Source: SAR202 cluster bacterium (GTDB lineage: Bacteria; Chloroflexota; Dehalococcoidia; SAR202; CAJWER01). Taken from it: a DNA stretch of 5,486 nucleotides. The position numbers and the translations under genes are program-made. The stretch covers positions 1 through 5,486 of the forward strand of contig JASLXL010000091.1 in the NCBI GenBank assembly GCA_030740335.1. The letters are read 5' to 3'. Shown here in pieces: positions 1 to 5,474 of this stretch (its first letter is position 1; each line of letters starts with the position of its first letter). The notes under the pieces are model-generated. The model was not told the DNA's origin, ran no database searches, and was given only the letters and a program-made list of their open reading frames with translations.

Positions 1-89
1 TGCCCAACACAGGCATGTTCGACCTGGCGCCTATGGTCGCTCTGATTGTCCTGAACTTGCTCATAGGCCGTTTGATACTGATTCTCTGA
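1..89 (+). CDS. yggT: YggT family membrane protein, C-terminal end (partial)
   Basis: The frame enters from the left edge (first full codon at 3) and ends at TGA 87-89, leaving 28 residues. They run P-N-T-G-M-F-D-L-A-P-M-V-A-L-I-V and then a hydrophobic helix ending RLILIL. The pattern P-x-x-G-x-x-D-L-[SA]-P-[IM]-V-A-L followed by a last transmembrane helix is the C-terminal signature of YggT proteins, small integral membrane proteins often placed near yggU and cell-division genes. Family knowledge: YggT has been linked to cell division and osmotic stress, but its biochemistry is not settled. Its usual companion yggU lies just downstream, here on the opposite strand. With only the tail visible, the family call rests on this one motif and on the neighbour. 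Confidence 0.7.
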   Translation, partial: PNTGMFDLAPMVALIVLNLLIGRLILIL

Positions 90-150
90 GGGCCGCGAAA
101 AACCCATCTCTTTCATCTAGCCCACCCAATTTTGGGGAAAATGGAATAAC

Positions 151-173
151 TGTGTGAGGGACACCTTCACACA
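151..173. terminator. 10-bp hairpin between convergent yggT and yggU
   Basis: The arms TGTGTGAGGG and CCTTCACACA pair over 10 bp (one G-T wobble) around a 3-nt loop, ACA. It sits in the 145-bp spacer between two converging genes, the expected place for a two-way terminator. There is no clean T-run after it on either strand; reading the - strand it is followed by GTTATTCC, only a weak T-rich stretch. It may instead be a repeat-type palindrome. The inverted repeat is seen directly; the terminator role is inferred. Confidence 0.45.
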
Positions 174-181
174 CCCGACAA

Positions 182-196
182 AGGGGCTCCACCCCT
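182..196. repeat. Short GC-rich hairpin in the yggT-yggU spacer
   Basis: The arms AGGGG (182-186) and CCCCT (192-196) pair perfectly around the 5-nt loop CTCCA. Reading the - strand, the hairpin is followed by TTGT. It lies 8 nt from the larger hairpin at 151-173, so the two form a compound structure immediately downstream of the yggU stop codon. This could be part of a terminator or of a dispersed intergenic repeat; the sequence alone does not decide. Confidence 0.35.
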
Positions 197-234
197 CTGC
201 ACACCCCTCCCAGACGAATCCCAAAGTGGAAAGC

Positions 235-501
235 CTAGTCTCCCGCTAGACGGGATATCGCCTCGTCGGTGTCCAGGCCCTCAATACTGAAAACCTTGTC
301 GCGGGCCGTGTGGCCCTTGACCAGGGTTATGCTTCGACGACCTACCCCCAGTGCATTGGCTAACAAGGATATTATGGCGTCGTTGGCTTTGCCGGCCTCG
401 GGGGCCGCTGTGACATAGATGCGGACCACGCCCTCAGGGGACACATCGACCTTGTTGCGGCTGGCCCTGGCCCGTACCCTGATACGCAATGTGGCAGTCA
501 C
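235..501 (-). CDS. yggU: DUF167 family protein YggU
   Basis: This 88-residue protein matches the whole DUF167/YggU domain, normally about 90-100 residues. It has an N-terminal strand (TLRIRVRARASRNKV), a second strand VVRIYVTAAPEAGKAND that carries the family hallmark [AP]-P-x-x-G-K-A-N, a helix (IISLLANALGV), and then SITLVKGHTARDKVFSIEG, which corresponds to the family pattern G-x-x-[SA]-R-x-K. Its molecular function is unknown. The start is GTG 499-501, 10 nt after the stop of the membrane protein upstream. I see no clear Shine-Dalgarno in that gap, which suggests translational coupling. The start is supported because the conserved domain begins at residue 4. TAG 235-237 ends the gene. It is the last gene of the - strand run and converges on yggT. 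Confidence 0.9.
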   Translation of the reverse strand: MTATLRIRVRARASRNKVDVSPEGVVRIYVTAAPEAGKANDAIISLLANALGVGRRSITLVKGHTARDKVFSIEGLDTDEAISRLAGD

Positions 502-511
502 GCGTGCGCCG

Positions 512-2062
512 TTATTCTGGGCGACTGGACGGTGCTGCGCCAGGCCCGGACCCTAGCCATGTTTCTCCGCCCAGACCTGCCTCGGCGTCGAATAGTGTGC
601 CAAGATTCTGGAATGCGACGATAGCAATCAGCAGCGCTATTACGGCATATTGCGTAGAGACCGATAAGCGGCCTCGCATCCAGGTCAGGAGCCAGTGCAG
701 TCCGAACCCCGCTGCGGCAAACACTGCGGGCAGCGCTACTACTAGTCTTGCGTGAACCGCGTCTGTCGTCGTCAGCCCTGCTACGATTACCGACGTCGCC
801 AACAGCAACCACACCGTGGCGTGGCCTCGCCTGTGCCATCTAGCGACCCCGACCGCCAGACCTACCAGTGTAAGCAGCGCTGTGATCGGGTCCATCAGTC
901 GCGCTCCTGACCCACCATCGGCGTCGCGGCGGAGCAGGAGGGATGCAGTGGTATTGCCGATGCCAGCAACTAAGTGGCGCGCCTGCTCGGCCACGCCGGT
1001 CAGCGATTGGTACTCGTCGGTGCGCGTGACCCACACGTTCGCCGTGTTCGCCGACACCTCATCCCAGCTTCCCGCGACGGCGATTAGATACGGAAGAGCA
1101 ACGACCACGGCTGGCAACAGGAAGACGACTGCCAGCTTCACAACCGCCGCGCGCTTCGGTCCCGATCTTATGTACTCTCTCACCCAAAGGAGTACCATCG
1201 CTGCCGCAAAGATAAAAAAGGCATGGTGCGTGTATATACCGAGGCCGAAAGAGGCGCCCGCCAACACCAATAACAGGCTGCGCCTGTCCCCATTTTGCCG
1301 CTCGTCGAGGGCCTTTATCATCAGGTAGAGGGACAGTAGCTCCACGACCAGCAGAAGGGCGACCGGGGTCGCGAGCCTGCTGAAGTACATCGGCCAGACT
1401 CCGATAGCCATCAATGCAGAGCCAAGAGCTGCGGCGCGGGATCCCATGAGACCGCGAACGAGGAGGAAGAAGATCCCAAGTGTGGCGAGCCCAAGCGCGG
1501 CCACAAGCACCCTTGCCGTAGTAATGGAGTCGCCGAACAGGGCAATCCACGGCGCCAACAGGTATGCCAGACCGGGGGGCTGTCCGTAGGATATATCGGG
1601 ACCGATGCCAGTCCAACCCTGGTCCCACACTCTTGTCGCGGCGTCAACGAGCGCCCTTTCAACAACGAACCCTTCGCCAGGCGACGAACCCAGCAGGCGC
1701 AACCTGGCGAATAGCGCCACCGCTGCCACGATAGCCGTGCCACCGTAGAGCGCCATCTCCAGCCCCTGCGAACGAACATGCAGGGGCGAAGCCTGTACGG
1801 GCAATGCATATGAGGGTTGAGGGGTTAGTAGTGGCGCAGACTGGGCTGTGGCCGCCTCGAAGGCAGGAGTGGTACCGAATGGGACGGCGGCTCTGGGGAT
1901 GTCCAACGCCAGACCACAGGAATTGCAGTAGCTCTGGCCACTCGGGTTGGCTGCGCCGCAATGCGGGCAGCCTGGAGTCGCGGCCAGCATCAGTCCACAG
2001 CTTCCACAAAATGCGGCGGTGAGCCGGTTTTGGTGATGGCAAGCCGTGCACTCTAGTGGCAA
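512..2062 (-). CDS. Double zinc ribbon + GT-C-type membrane glycosyltransferase-like protein
   Basis: This is a 516-residue protein. Residues 5-49 hold four CxxC knuckles (C5/C8, C19/C22, C32/C35, C46/C49), a tandem zinc ribbon. A Pro/Ala-rich linker (about 55-100) leads to a polytopic membrane region (about 104-490, roughly 10 or more hydrophobic helices). After the first helix comes an acidic loop (E130, E135, D140, D156), then GQPPGLAYLLAP (160-171) and ALFGD. This resembles the ArnT/PMT_2 (GT39-like) pattern of PPL...lfG, in which an acidic residue in the first outer loop is catalytic and the sugar donor is a polyprenyl-phosphate sugar. Donor and acceptor are unknown here. The start is TTG 2060-2062: an in-frame TAG lies 15 nt upstream and GGAG sits 7 nt before it. 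The next gene, yggU, follows after 10 nt. The zinc ribbon is firm, the GT-C fold likely, the enzymatic role inferred. Confidence 0.75.
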   Translation of the reverse strand: MPLECTACHHQNRLTAAFCGSCGLMLAATPGCPHCGAANPSGQSYCNSCGLALDIPRAAVPFGTTPAFEAATAQSAPLLTPQPSYALPVQASPLHVRSQGLEMALYGGTAIVAAVALFARLRLLGSSPGEGFVVERALVDAATRVWDQGWTGIGPDISYGQPPGLAYLLAPWIALFGDSITTARVLVAALGLATLGIFFLLVRGLMGSRAAALGSALMAIGVWPMYFSRLATPVALLLVVELLSLYLMIKALDERQNGDRRSLLLVLAGASFGLGIYTHHAFFIFAAAMVLLWVREYIRSGPKRAAVVKLAVVFLLPAVVVALPYLIAVAGSWDEVSANTANVWVTRTDEYQSLTGVAEQARHLVAGIGNTTASLLLRRDADGGSGARLMDPITALLTLVGLAVGVARWHRRGHATVWLLLATSVIVAGLTTTDAVHARLVVALPAVFAAAGFGLHWLLTWMRGRLSVSTQYAVIALLIAIVAFQNLGTLFDAEAGLGGETWLGSGPGAAPSSRPE

Positions 2063-2069
2063 TATGGCA

Positions 2070-2073
2070 CTCC
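2070..2073 (-). promoter_or_regulatory. Shine-Dalgarno GGAG fixing a TTG start
   Basis: On the - strand GGAG lies 7 nt before TTG 2060-2062, within the 15-nt gap after the SDR-B stop (TAG 2078-2080). That TAG is in the same frame, so no upstream ATG or GTG is available. Together these make TTG the only usable start that keeps the first zinc-ribbon cysteine pair (C5/C8). Confidence 0.7.
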
Positions 2074-2077
2074 GGTG

Positions 2078-2836
2078 CTATGCATGGGCGATGAGTCCGC
2101 CGTCGACGTGGAACATCTGGCCAGTCACGAAGCCGCTGGCGTCTGAGGCCAGGTAGACTACCAGCCCAGCGAGGTCAGATGGGTGTCCTTTTCGACGCGT
2201 GGGGATGTACCTAACCAGCAGTTCTCGCTCGGCGTCGTCGTCGGGCGGCTCGGTGCTCATCCAGCCCGTGCCTATGGCGTTGACTCGGACACCCAGGCGT
2301 GCCCATTCGAGACCCAGCGACGCCGTGAGTTGTCGTATTGCTCCCTGGCTCGTACTCAGGGCAGCGGCATTCCAGAGCCCGCGCGAGGCGAGACCTGATC
2401 CGATGTTCACGATGTGTCCGGTCCCCTGCTCGACCATGCGACGTCCGGCAGACTGGCTGCACAAGAACATCGATTTCACGTTGAGTCTCATGACTTCGTC
2501 CCACTCGTCTTCCGTCACGTCGAGGAAGGGCTTGCCGAATTCGACTCGGGCGTTGTTGACAAGGATGTCGACCCGGCCGAGATCCATCACGACCTGGGAG
2601 ATCATACTCTCAACATTTTCGGACACGGTGAGGTCTGCGGTGATAGCCAGCGCCCGACTACCCTGCCCTTTCACCGCGTCGACAGCCGTCTTTGCGTCTG
2701 AATCAGGGGTGCCCGCGACGGCAACTGTGGCCCCGGCCTCGGCGAGCGCCAGGGCGAGGGACGAGGTCCAGCCTCGCCGGTCGGCGGTGATCACGGCTAC
2801 CTTGCCGCTCAGGTCCAGTTCAGGTGGCAGTGGCAT
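2078..2836 (-). CDS. SDR-fold protein lacking catalytic Tyr and Lys (probable pseudoenzyme, SDR-B)
   Basis: This 252-residue protein spans a complete classical short-chain dehydrogenase fold: GRVDILVNNA (87-96), Asn119, Ser147, and a C-terminal GFVTGQMFHVDGG. Key residues have changed. The TGxxxGxG cofactor loop reads TADRRGWT (17-24), NNAG reads NNAR (R97), the YxxxK site reads LSTSQ (Leu160, Gln164), and the PG motif after the active site reads IGTGWM. Two of the four tetrad residues (N-S-Y-K) are therefore missing, and ordinary NAD(P)-linked oxidoreduction is unlikely. The frame has no stops or shifts, so it looks kept rather than decaying. The start is ATG 2834-2836; no strong Shine-Dalgarno precedes it (GGAG lies 16 nt away), and an in-frame TGA lies upstream with no other start. 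It lies 42 nt after SDR-A, its likely paralogue. Automated pipelines would probably call it a FabG-like SDR. Confidence 0.88.
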   Translation of the reverse strand: MPLPPELDLSGKVAVITADRRGWTSSLALALAEAGATVAVAGTPDSDAKTAVDAVKGQGSRALAITADLTVSENVESMISQVVMDLGRVDILVNNARVEFGKPFLDVTEDEWDEVMRLNVKSMFLCSQSAGRRMVEQGTGHIVNIGSGLASRGLWNAAALSTSQGAIRQLTASLGLEWARLGVRVNAIGTGWMSTEPPDDDAERELLVRYIPTRRKGHPSDLAGLVVYLASDASGFVTGQMFHVDGGLIAHA

Positions 2837-2878
2837 TTGTGGCTTGCATCGGCTCCAGGTAGGGGATTCGGGTCAGCC

Positions 2879-3679
2879 TCACGCGTCTAGTGGCACGACC
2901 GGGGCGTGACCTGTCGGCGCGTAGCCGCCAGCCAGTCCACCGCCGTCAATGATAAACGTTTCGCCGTTCATGTAATCGGACGCATGCGACGCCAACAGCA
3001 CTGCAGCGGAACCTAGCTCTGCGGGCATCCCGGCGCGGCCTACTGGAATGAATCTGGCATCGGGCAGGTTCTCCCTTGAAGCGGCTGTACCCTCTGTCTC
3101 GAAATATCCGGGCACTAGGCAGTTGCTTGTAACACCGTGCCTACCCAGACTGGTCGCCAGTGATCTCGTGAGCTGCACAACGCCGCCCTTGGAGGAGGCG
3201 TAGGCATAGGTATCGCGGCCGCCTCGGAGCCCGAAGCCTGACGCGACGTTGATGATCTTGCCGGAGCCCCGGTCAACCATGTGTCGCGCTACTGCGCGAG
3301 AGCAGTAGAAGGCGCTGGTCAGGTTTGTGTCGATAACGGTACGCCATTCCTGGTCGGAGACCTTCCAAATAGGTACGCCGCCCTGGTCGGCGACAATCCC
3401 GGCGTTGTTGACCAGAATGTCAACCCTACCCAGTTCATCGATCACGCGAGAGATGAGGTTCTGTACTTGCGCTGAGTCGGTGACGTCGGTCTGGACTGCC
3501 AGACCTCTGGTTCCAGCGGCCAGGATGGCTTCTGCGACCTCGGCTATTGGGCTCGAACGGCGACCAGCCACGGCCACCTCAGCCCCAGCCAGTCCAAGTG
3601 CAAGTGCCATCGCCTTGCCGAGTCCGCTGCCGCCACCGGTGACAACGGCGACCTTTCCATCCAGGTCCCAGGATTCCAT
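2879..3679 (-). CDS. SDR family oxidoreductase, catalytically intact (SDR-A)
   Basis: A 266-residue classical short-chain dehydrogenase/reductase. All motifs are present: TGGGSGLG (14-21) for the dinucleotide, D65 after the third strand, NNAG (91-94), and the tetrad Asn119, Ser147, Tyr160, Lys164 in YASSK, followed by VPGYFETEG (PG motif) and DGGG near the end. AGRR (38-41) after the second strand puts Arg where NADP(H)-preferring members often have it. The substrate cannot be read; FabG-like 3-oxoacyl reductases, sugar and alcohol dehydrogenases all share this pattern. The C-terminal tail (LAGGYAPTGHAPVVPLDA) extends slightly past the usual end. The start ATG 3677-3679 has GGAGG 7 nt upstream. 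The gene follows birA after 162 nt and precedes SDR-B, so it may be the first gene of a four-gene transcript. Confidence 0.93.
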   Translation of the reverse strand: MESWDLDGKVAVVTGGGSGLGKAMALALGLAGAEVAVAGRRSSPIAEVAEAILAAGTRGLAVQTDVTDSAQVQNLISRVIDELGRVDILVNNAGIVADQGGVPIWKVSDQEWRTVIDTNLTSAFYCSRAVARHMVDRGSGKIINVASGFGLRGGRDTYAYASSKGGVVQLTRSLATSLGRHGVTSNCLVPGYFETEGTAASRENLPDARFIPVGRAGMPAELGSAAVLLASHASDYMNGETFIIDGGGLAGGYAPTGHAPVVPLDA

Positions 3680-3686
3680 TACTCGG

Positions 3687-3691
3687 CCTCC
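3687..3691 (-). promoter_or_regulatory. Strong Shine-Dalgarno for SDR-A
   Basis: GGAGG on the - strand lies 7 nt before ATG 3677-3679. It is the strongest ribosome-binding site among the four left-hand genes of the - strand run, in line with SDR-A being the leading gene of that cluster. Confidence 0.75.
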
Positions 3692-3705
3692 GCACAGCTA
3701 ATTCG

Positions 3706-3725
3706 CTAGAAATCTAGTCTACTAG
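3706..3725. promoter_or_regulatory. Three CTAG boxes at 8-bp spacing upstream of SDR-A
   Basis: CTAG occurs at 3706, 3714 and 3722, exactly 8 bp apart, so neighbouring boxes form overlapping inverted repeats (CTAGA/TCTAG and CTAGT/ACTAG). CTAG is an under-used tetranucleotide in many bacterial genomes, so three in 20 bp is noticeable. The position, about 15 nt upstream of the SDR-A ribosome-binding site, would suit an operator or a promoter element. No regulator gene is in the window and no convincing -35/-10 pair could be fixed, so the role is a guess. Confidence 0.2.
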
Positions 3726-3733
3726 GTTTCATG

Positions 3734-3757
3734 GTCTGCTTCCGGCCAATGGCAGAC
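3734..3757. repeat. Hairpin in the birA-SDR-A spacer
   Basis: GTCTGC (3734-3739) and GCAGAC (3752-3757) pair perfectly around a 12-nt loop. An alternative stem uses GCTTCCGGC (3738-3746) with GCCGAAGC (3761-3768) and one bulged C, so the two folds compete for the same bases. The site is downstream of the birA stop codon (3842-3844) and upstream of SDR-A. No T-run follows on the - strand, so a standard intrinsic terminator for birA is not supported. Confidence 0.3.
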
Positions 3758-3841
3758 GTCGCCGAAGCCATGTGAGTTTTCTTGAGTCATGCTGATGCTT
3801 CAGGCTCCTGGGTGGAATCCTTGGCAAAGCACACTGTCAGG

Positions 3842-4624
3842 TCAGACCCGGAGGGTGACCTCGCCTCCGGCGACAGTGACGGTTGTGCCATCGTCGCTCT
3901 CGACGATCAGGTTGCCGCGCTCATCTACCTCACGAGCGATTCCTTCGAACACCCTATGGCCCCAGGACACCTGTACTGGCTTACCGAGGGTTTCCAGTCG
4001 GCTTGCCCATTCGTCGGTCAACGAGGAGCCCGTTCTGACCGAGGCGTACATGTCATCCATACGGGTAAGCACGTCAAGCAGCAGCGCCGTGCTGTCTACG
4101 AGTGCTTTTGCCTCGCTGTTGACGCTGGTGGCTGTCTGCGCTATCTCGGGGTGAACGGAAACGTCCAGGTCCACGTTGATCCCGATGCCCACAATGGCGT
4201 AGCGAAGTTTCCCGTCTCCGGAATCGGTCTCGATCAGGATGCCTGAGACTTTGAGGCCGTCGATCCGTACGTCGTTGGGCCACTTGATGGTTGGTGCGGT
4301 CCGGACGTGCACCGCAACTGCGTCCGCGATTGCCAGGGTGGCCGCCATGTTGACGTAGGGTAGTTGGCGCGACTCGGGCTTAAGTAGAACCGAGAACAGC
4401 AGGGCGCTACCAACGGGCGACACCCATCGACGGTCGAACCTGCCTCGTCCTGCGGTTTGCTCGCCGGCCACTACGACAAGCCCTTCGGCGCGTCCCTCGT
4501 CTGCGAGACGACGCGCCTCGTCCATCGTCGACGATATTGAGTCGTACCAGAGGACTTGACTGCCTACGACCCGTCCCGCCAGGGCTGAATTTATCACTTC
4601 GATGTCCAAACCATGTGTCGCCAA
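3842..4624 (-). CDS. birA: Biotin--[acetyl-CoA-carboxylase] ligase, group I (no DNA-binding domain)
   Basis: This enzyme activates biotin with ATP to biotinyl-5'-AMP and transfers it to a lysine on the carrier protein of biotin-dependent carboxylases, in the cytoplasm. With the start used here it has 260 residues. Seen in order: the STMDEAR segment (32-38), GEQTAGRGRFDRRW (54-67, the biotinyl-AMP loop), SPVGSALLFSVLLKP, KWPNDV (114-119), KVSGILIE (125-132, with the conserved Lys) and GIGINV (146-151). A C-terminal SH3-like domain from about 214 follows. There is no N-terminal helix-turn-helix, so it should not act as the biotin repressor. I chose TTG 4622-4624 because GGAGG sits 8 nt upstream and the conserved fold begins within a few residues. 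An in-frame ATG at 4721-4723 would add 33 residues with no recognisable motif. The family call is very safe; the start is not. Confidence 0.95.
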   Translation of the reverse strand: MATHGLDIEVINSALAGRVVGSQVLWYDSISSTMDEARRLADEGRAEGLVVVAGEQTAGRGRFDRRWVSPVGSALLFSVLLKPESRQLPYVNMAATLAIADAVAVHVRTAPTIKWPNDVRIDGLKVSGILIETDSGDGKLRYAIVGIGINVDLDVSVHPEIAQTATSVNSEAKALVDSTALLLDVLTRMDDMYASVRTGSSLTDEWASRLETLGKPVQVSWGHRVFEGIAREVDERGNLIVESDDGTTVTVAGGEVTLRV

Positions 4625-4632
4625 GTGGTGGA

Positions 4633-4637
4633 CCTCC
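4633..4637 (-). promoter_or_regulatory. Shine-Dalgarno supporting an internal TTG start for birA
   Basis: GGAGG on the - strand lies 8 nt before TTG 4622-4624. The longer reading from ATG 4721-4723 has only a weak GGG stretch before it. If the TTG is used, the gap to the broken HAD gene upstream is 144 nt rather than 45 nt. Confidence 0.5.
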
Positions 4638-4768
4638 GTGAGGCTTTGCGCCACCGGGGCCGATGATAGCGGCGAGTCATCGGGGGTGTCAATGGAGCCG
4701 GGAAAGGAAACACAGAACATCATGACCCAACTACTTCAGTCACTCGCCCCAGAAGAGACAGGATGCAC

Positions 4769-5357
4769 TTACCAACCAGCGACGGCCACGATGTCCTGAG
4801 CAATGCACTCGATGTCTCCGTCGGGATGGTGGACGGCGGTCAAGCCAGCCGGGAGATGACTGTCCACCCAGTAAAGATGCTCGACGGTTCGCAGCATGTC
4901 GAGATCGCCAGGTGTACCCAGTATGTCCGCCAGACTCCTCAGCCAAATCGGCTTGTCACTTGGCCAGAAGTCGTTGATGTCGCCGTCGGGTGACAGGCGT
5001 GTCCCGACGAAATAGTCGGCGCCGCATTGATGCGCGAACCACTCGACCGCGAACTCCCAGGTTATCGAGATAATGGCTATTTTGAAGCCATGACGCTTCA
5101 GTAGACTCCGACCTTCATGGACGTCGGGGGCGAGTCGCATCGACGCGAGAGACGAGTGCAGTTCGGGGAGTACGGAGGGATCGTACCACCCAGCCACCTT
5201 CTCATGAGCAGCCTTGATGTCGTCTATGTCCGTCACACGAAGTCTCTCGAACTAGGTCGAGTCACCCTAGGGGCCTCGCCAGTGCCTCGAAGACCGTGTC
5301 GCCATGCAGGAGCGTACCGTCCAAACCAAAGGCCGCTAGTTTGGTTTGAGCTGACAT
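4769..5357 (-). pseudogene. Broken HAD-IB (SerB-like) phosphatase
   Basis: Two frames together make most of a HAD-IB phosphatase. The 5' piece starts at ATG 5355-5357 and encodes FGLDGTLLHGDTVFEALARPLG before TGA 5262-5264. The 3' piece, open from GTG 5234-5236 to TAA 4769-4771 (155 residues, another frame), carries the cap region, motif II KIAIISITWEFAVEWFA (Ser57), the GTRLSPDGDI strand and motif III Lys95. Lesions: motif I FDxDGT has become FGLDGT, losing the nucleophile Asp (GAT to GGT would do it); TGA stands where a CGA Arg codon would suit; a frameshift falls between 5236 and 5262, with TAG 5252-5254 in the second frame; and motif IV reads LGTPGDLDML, about 10 residues too close to Lys95 and without the usual GD pair. 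The 3' piece could still be translated from the GTG, but not as an active phosphatase. Separate lesions argue against a single sequencing error. Confidence 0.75.
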
Positions 5358-5420
5358 TCTGTTCTACCTGCGGATGGATTTCAGGTCCATGTCATGCTGA
5401 GGAGGTTCCCTACAAAGTAT

Positions 5421-5474
5421 CTGGGGTGGGGACCACGCCCTTGTCCATCGATGGAGACAACCCCACATCCCCAG
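5421..5474. repeat. Nested inverted repeat upstream of the broken HAD gene
   Basis: The outer arms CTGGGG (5421-5426) with CCCCAG (5469-5474), then TGGGG (5427-5431) with CCCCA (5461-5465), pair over 11 bp with a 3-nt CAT bulge. Inside lie TTGTC (5441-5445) and GACAA (5456-5460) flanking a perfect 12-bp palindrome, TCCATCGATGGA (5444-5455). No gene occupies 5358-5486. The layout suits a dispersed palindromic element (REP or MITE-like) or a large hairpin; the short left flank ATGTCATGCTGAG (5389-5401) looks to me like a worn copy of an intergenic repeat common in Dehalococcoidia, a point from memory only. Confidence 0.5.

Noticed and set aside
816..1328. + strand open frame of 170 codons
   Set aside because: It lies antisense inside the membrane-protein gene and has no motif; long antisense frames are expected in GC-rich DNA.
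1059..1628. - strand frame of 189 codons within the membrane-protein gene
   Set aside because: It is an alternative frame of a well-supported gene, rich in Arg, Gly and Ser, with no transmembrane or domain pattern of its own.
2837..2878. Upstream ATG (2846-2848) as the start of SDR-B
   Set aside because: It is out of frame with the SDR fold and reaches a stop after nine codons; ATG 2834-2836 is the only in-frame start after the upstream TGA.
2199..2909. Long + strand open frame opposite the SDR genes (236 codons)
   Set aside because: It is antisense to SDR-B and the end of SDR-A, both of which have clear protein motifs; its translation is rich in Ser, Arg and Pro with no recognisable domain.
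3782..4246. + strand open frame of 154 codons at the end of birA
   Set aside because: It overlaps the conserved C-terminal half of birA on the other strand and shows no family motif.
4769..5236. Reading the 3' HAD frame as a complete small HAD hydrolase
   Set aside because: It lacks motif I altogether, and the missing motif I segment is found directly upstream in another frame, so this is a fragment and not a short intact enzyme.
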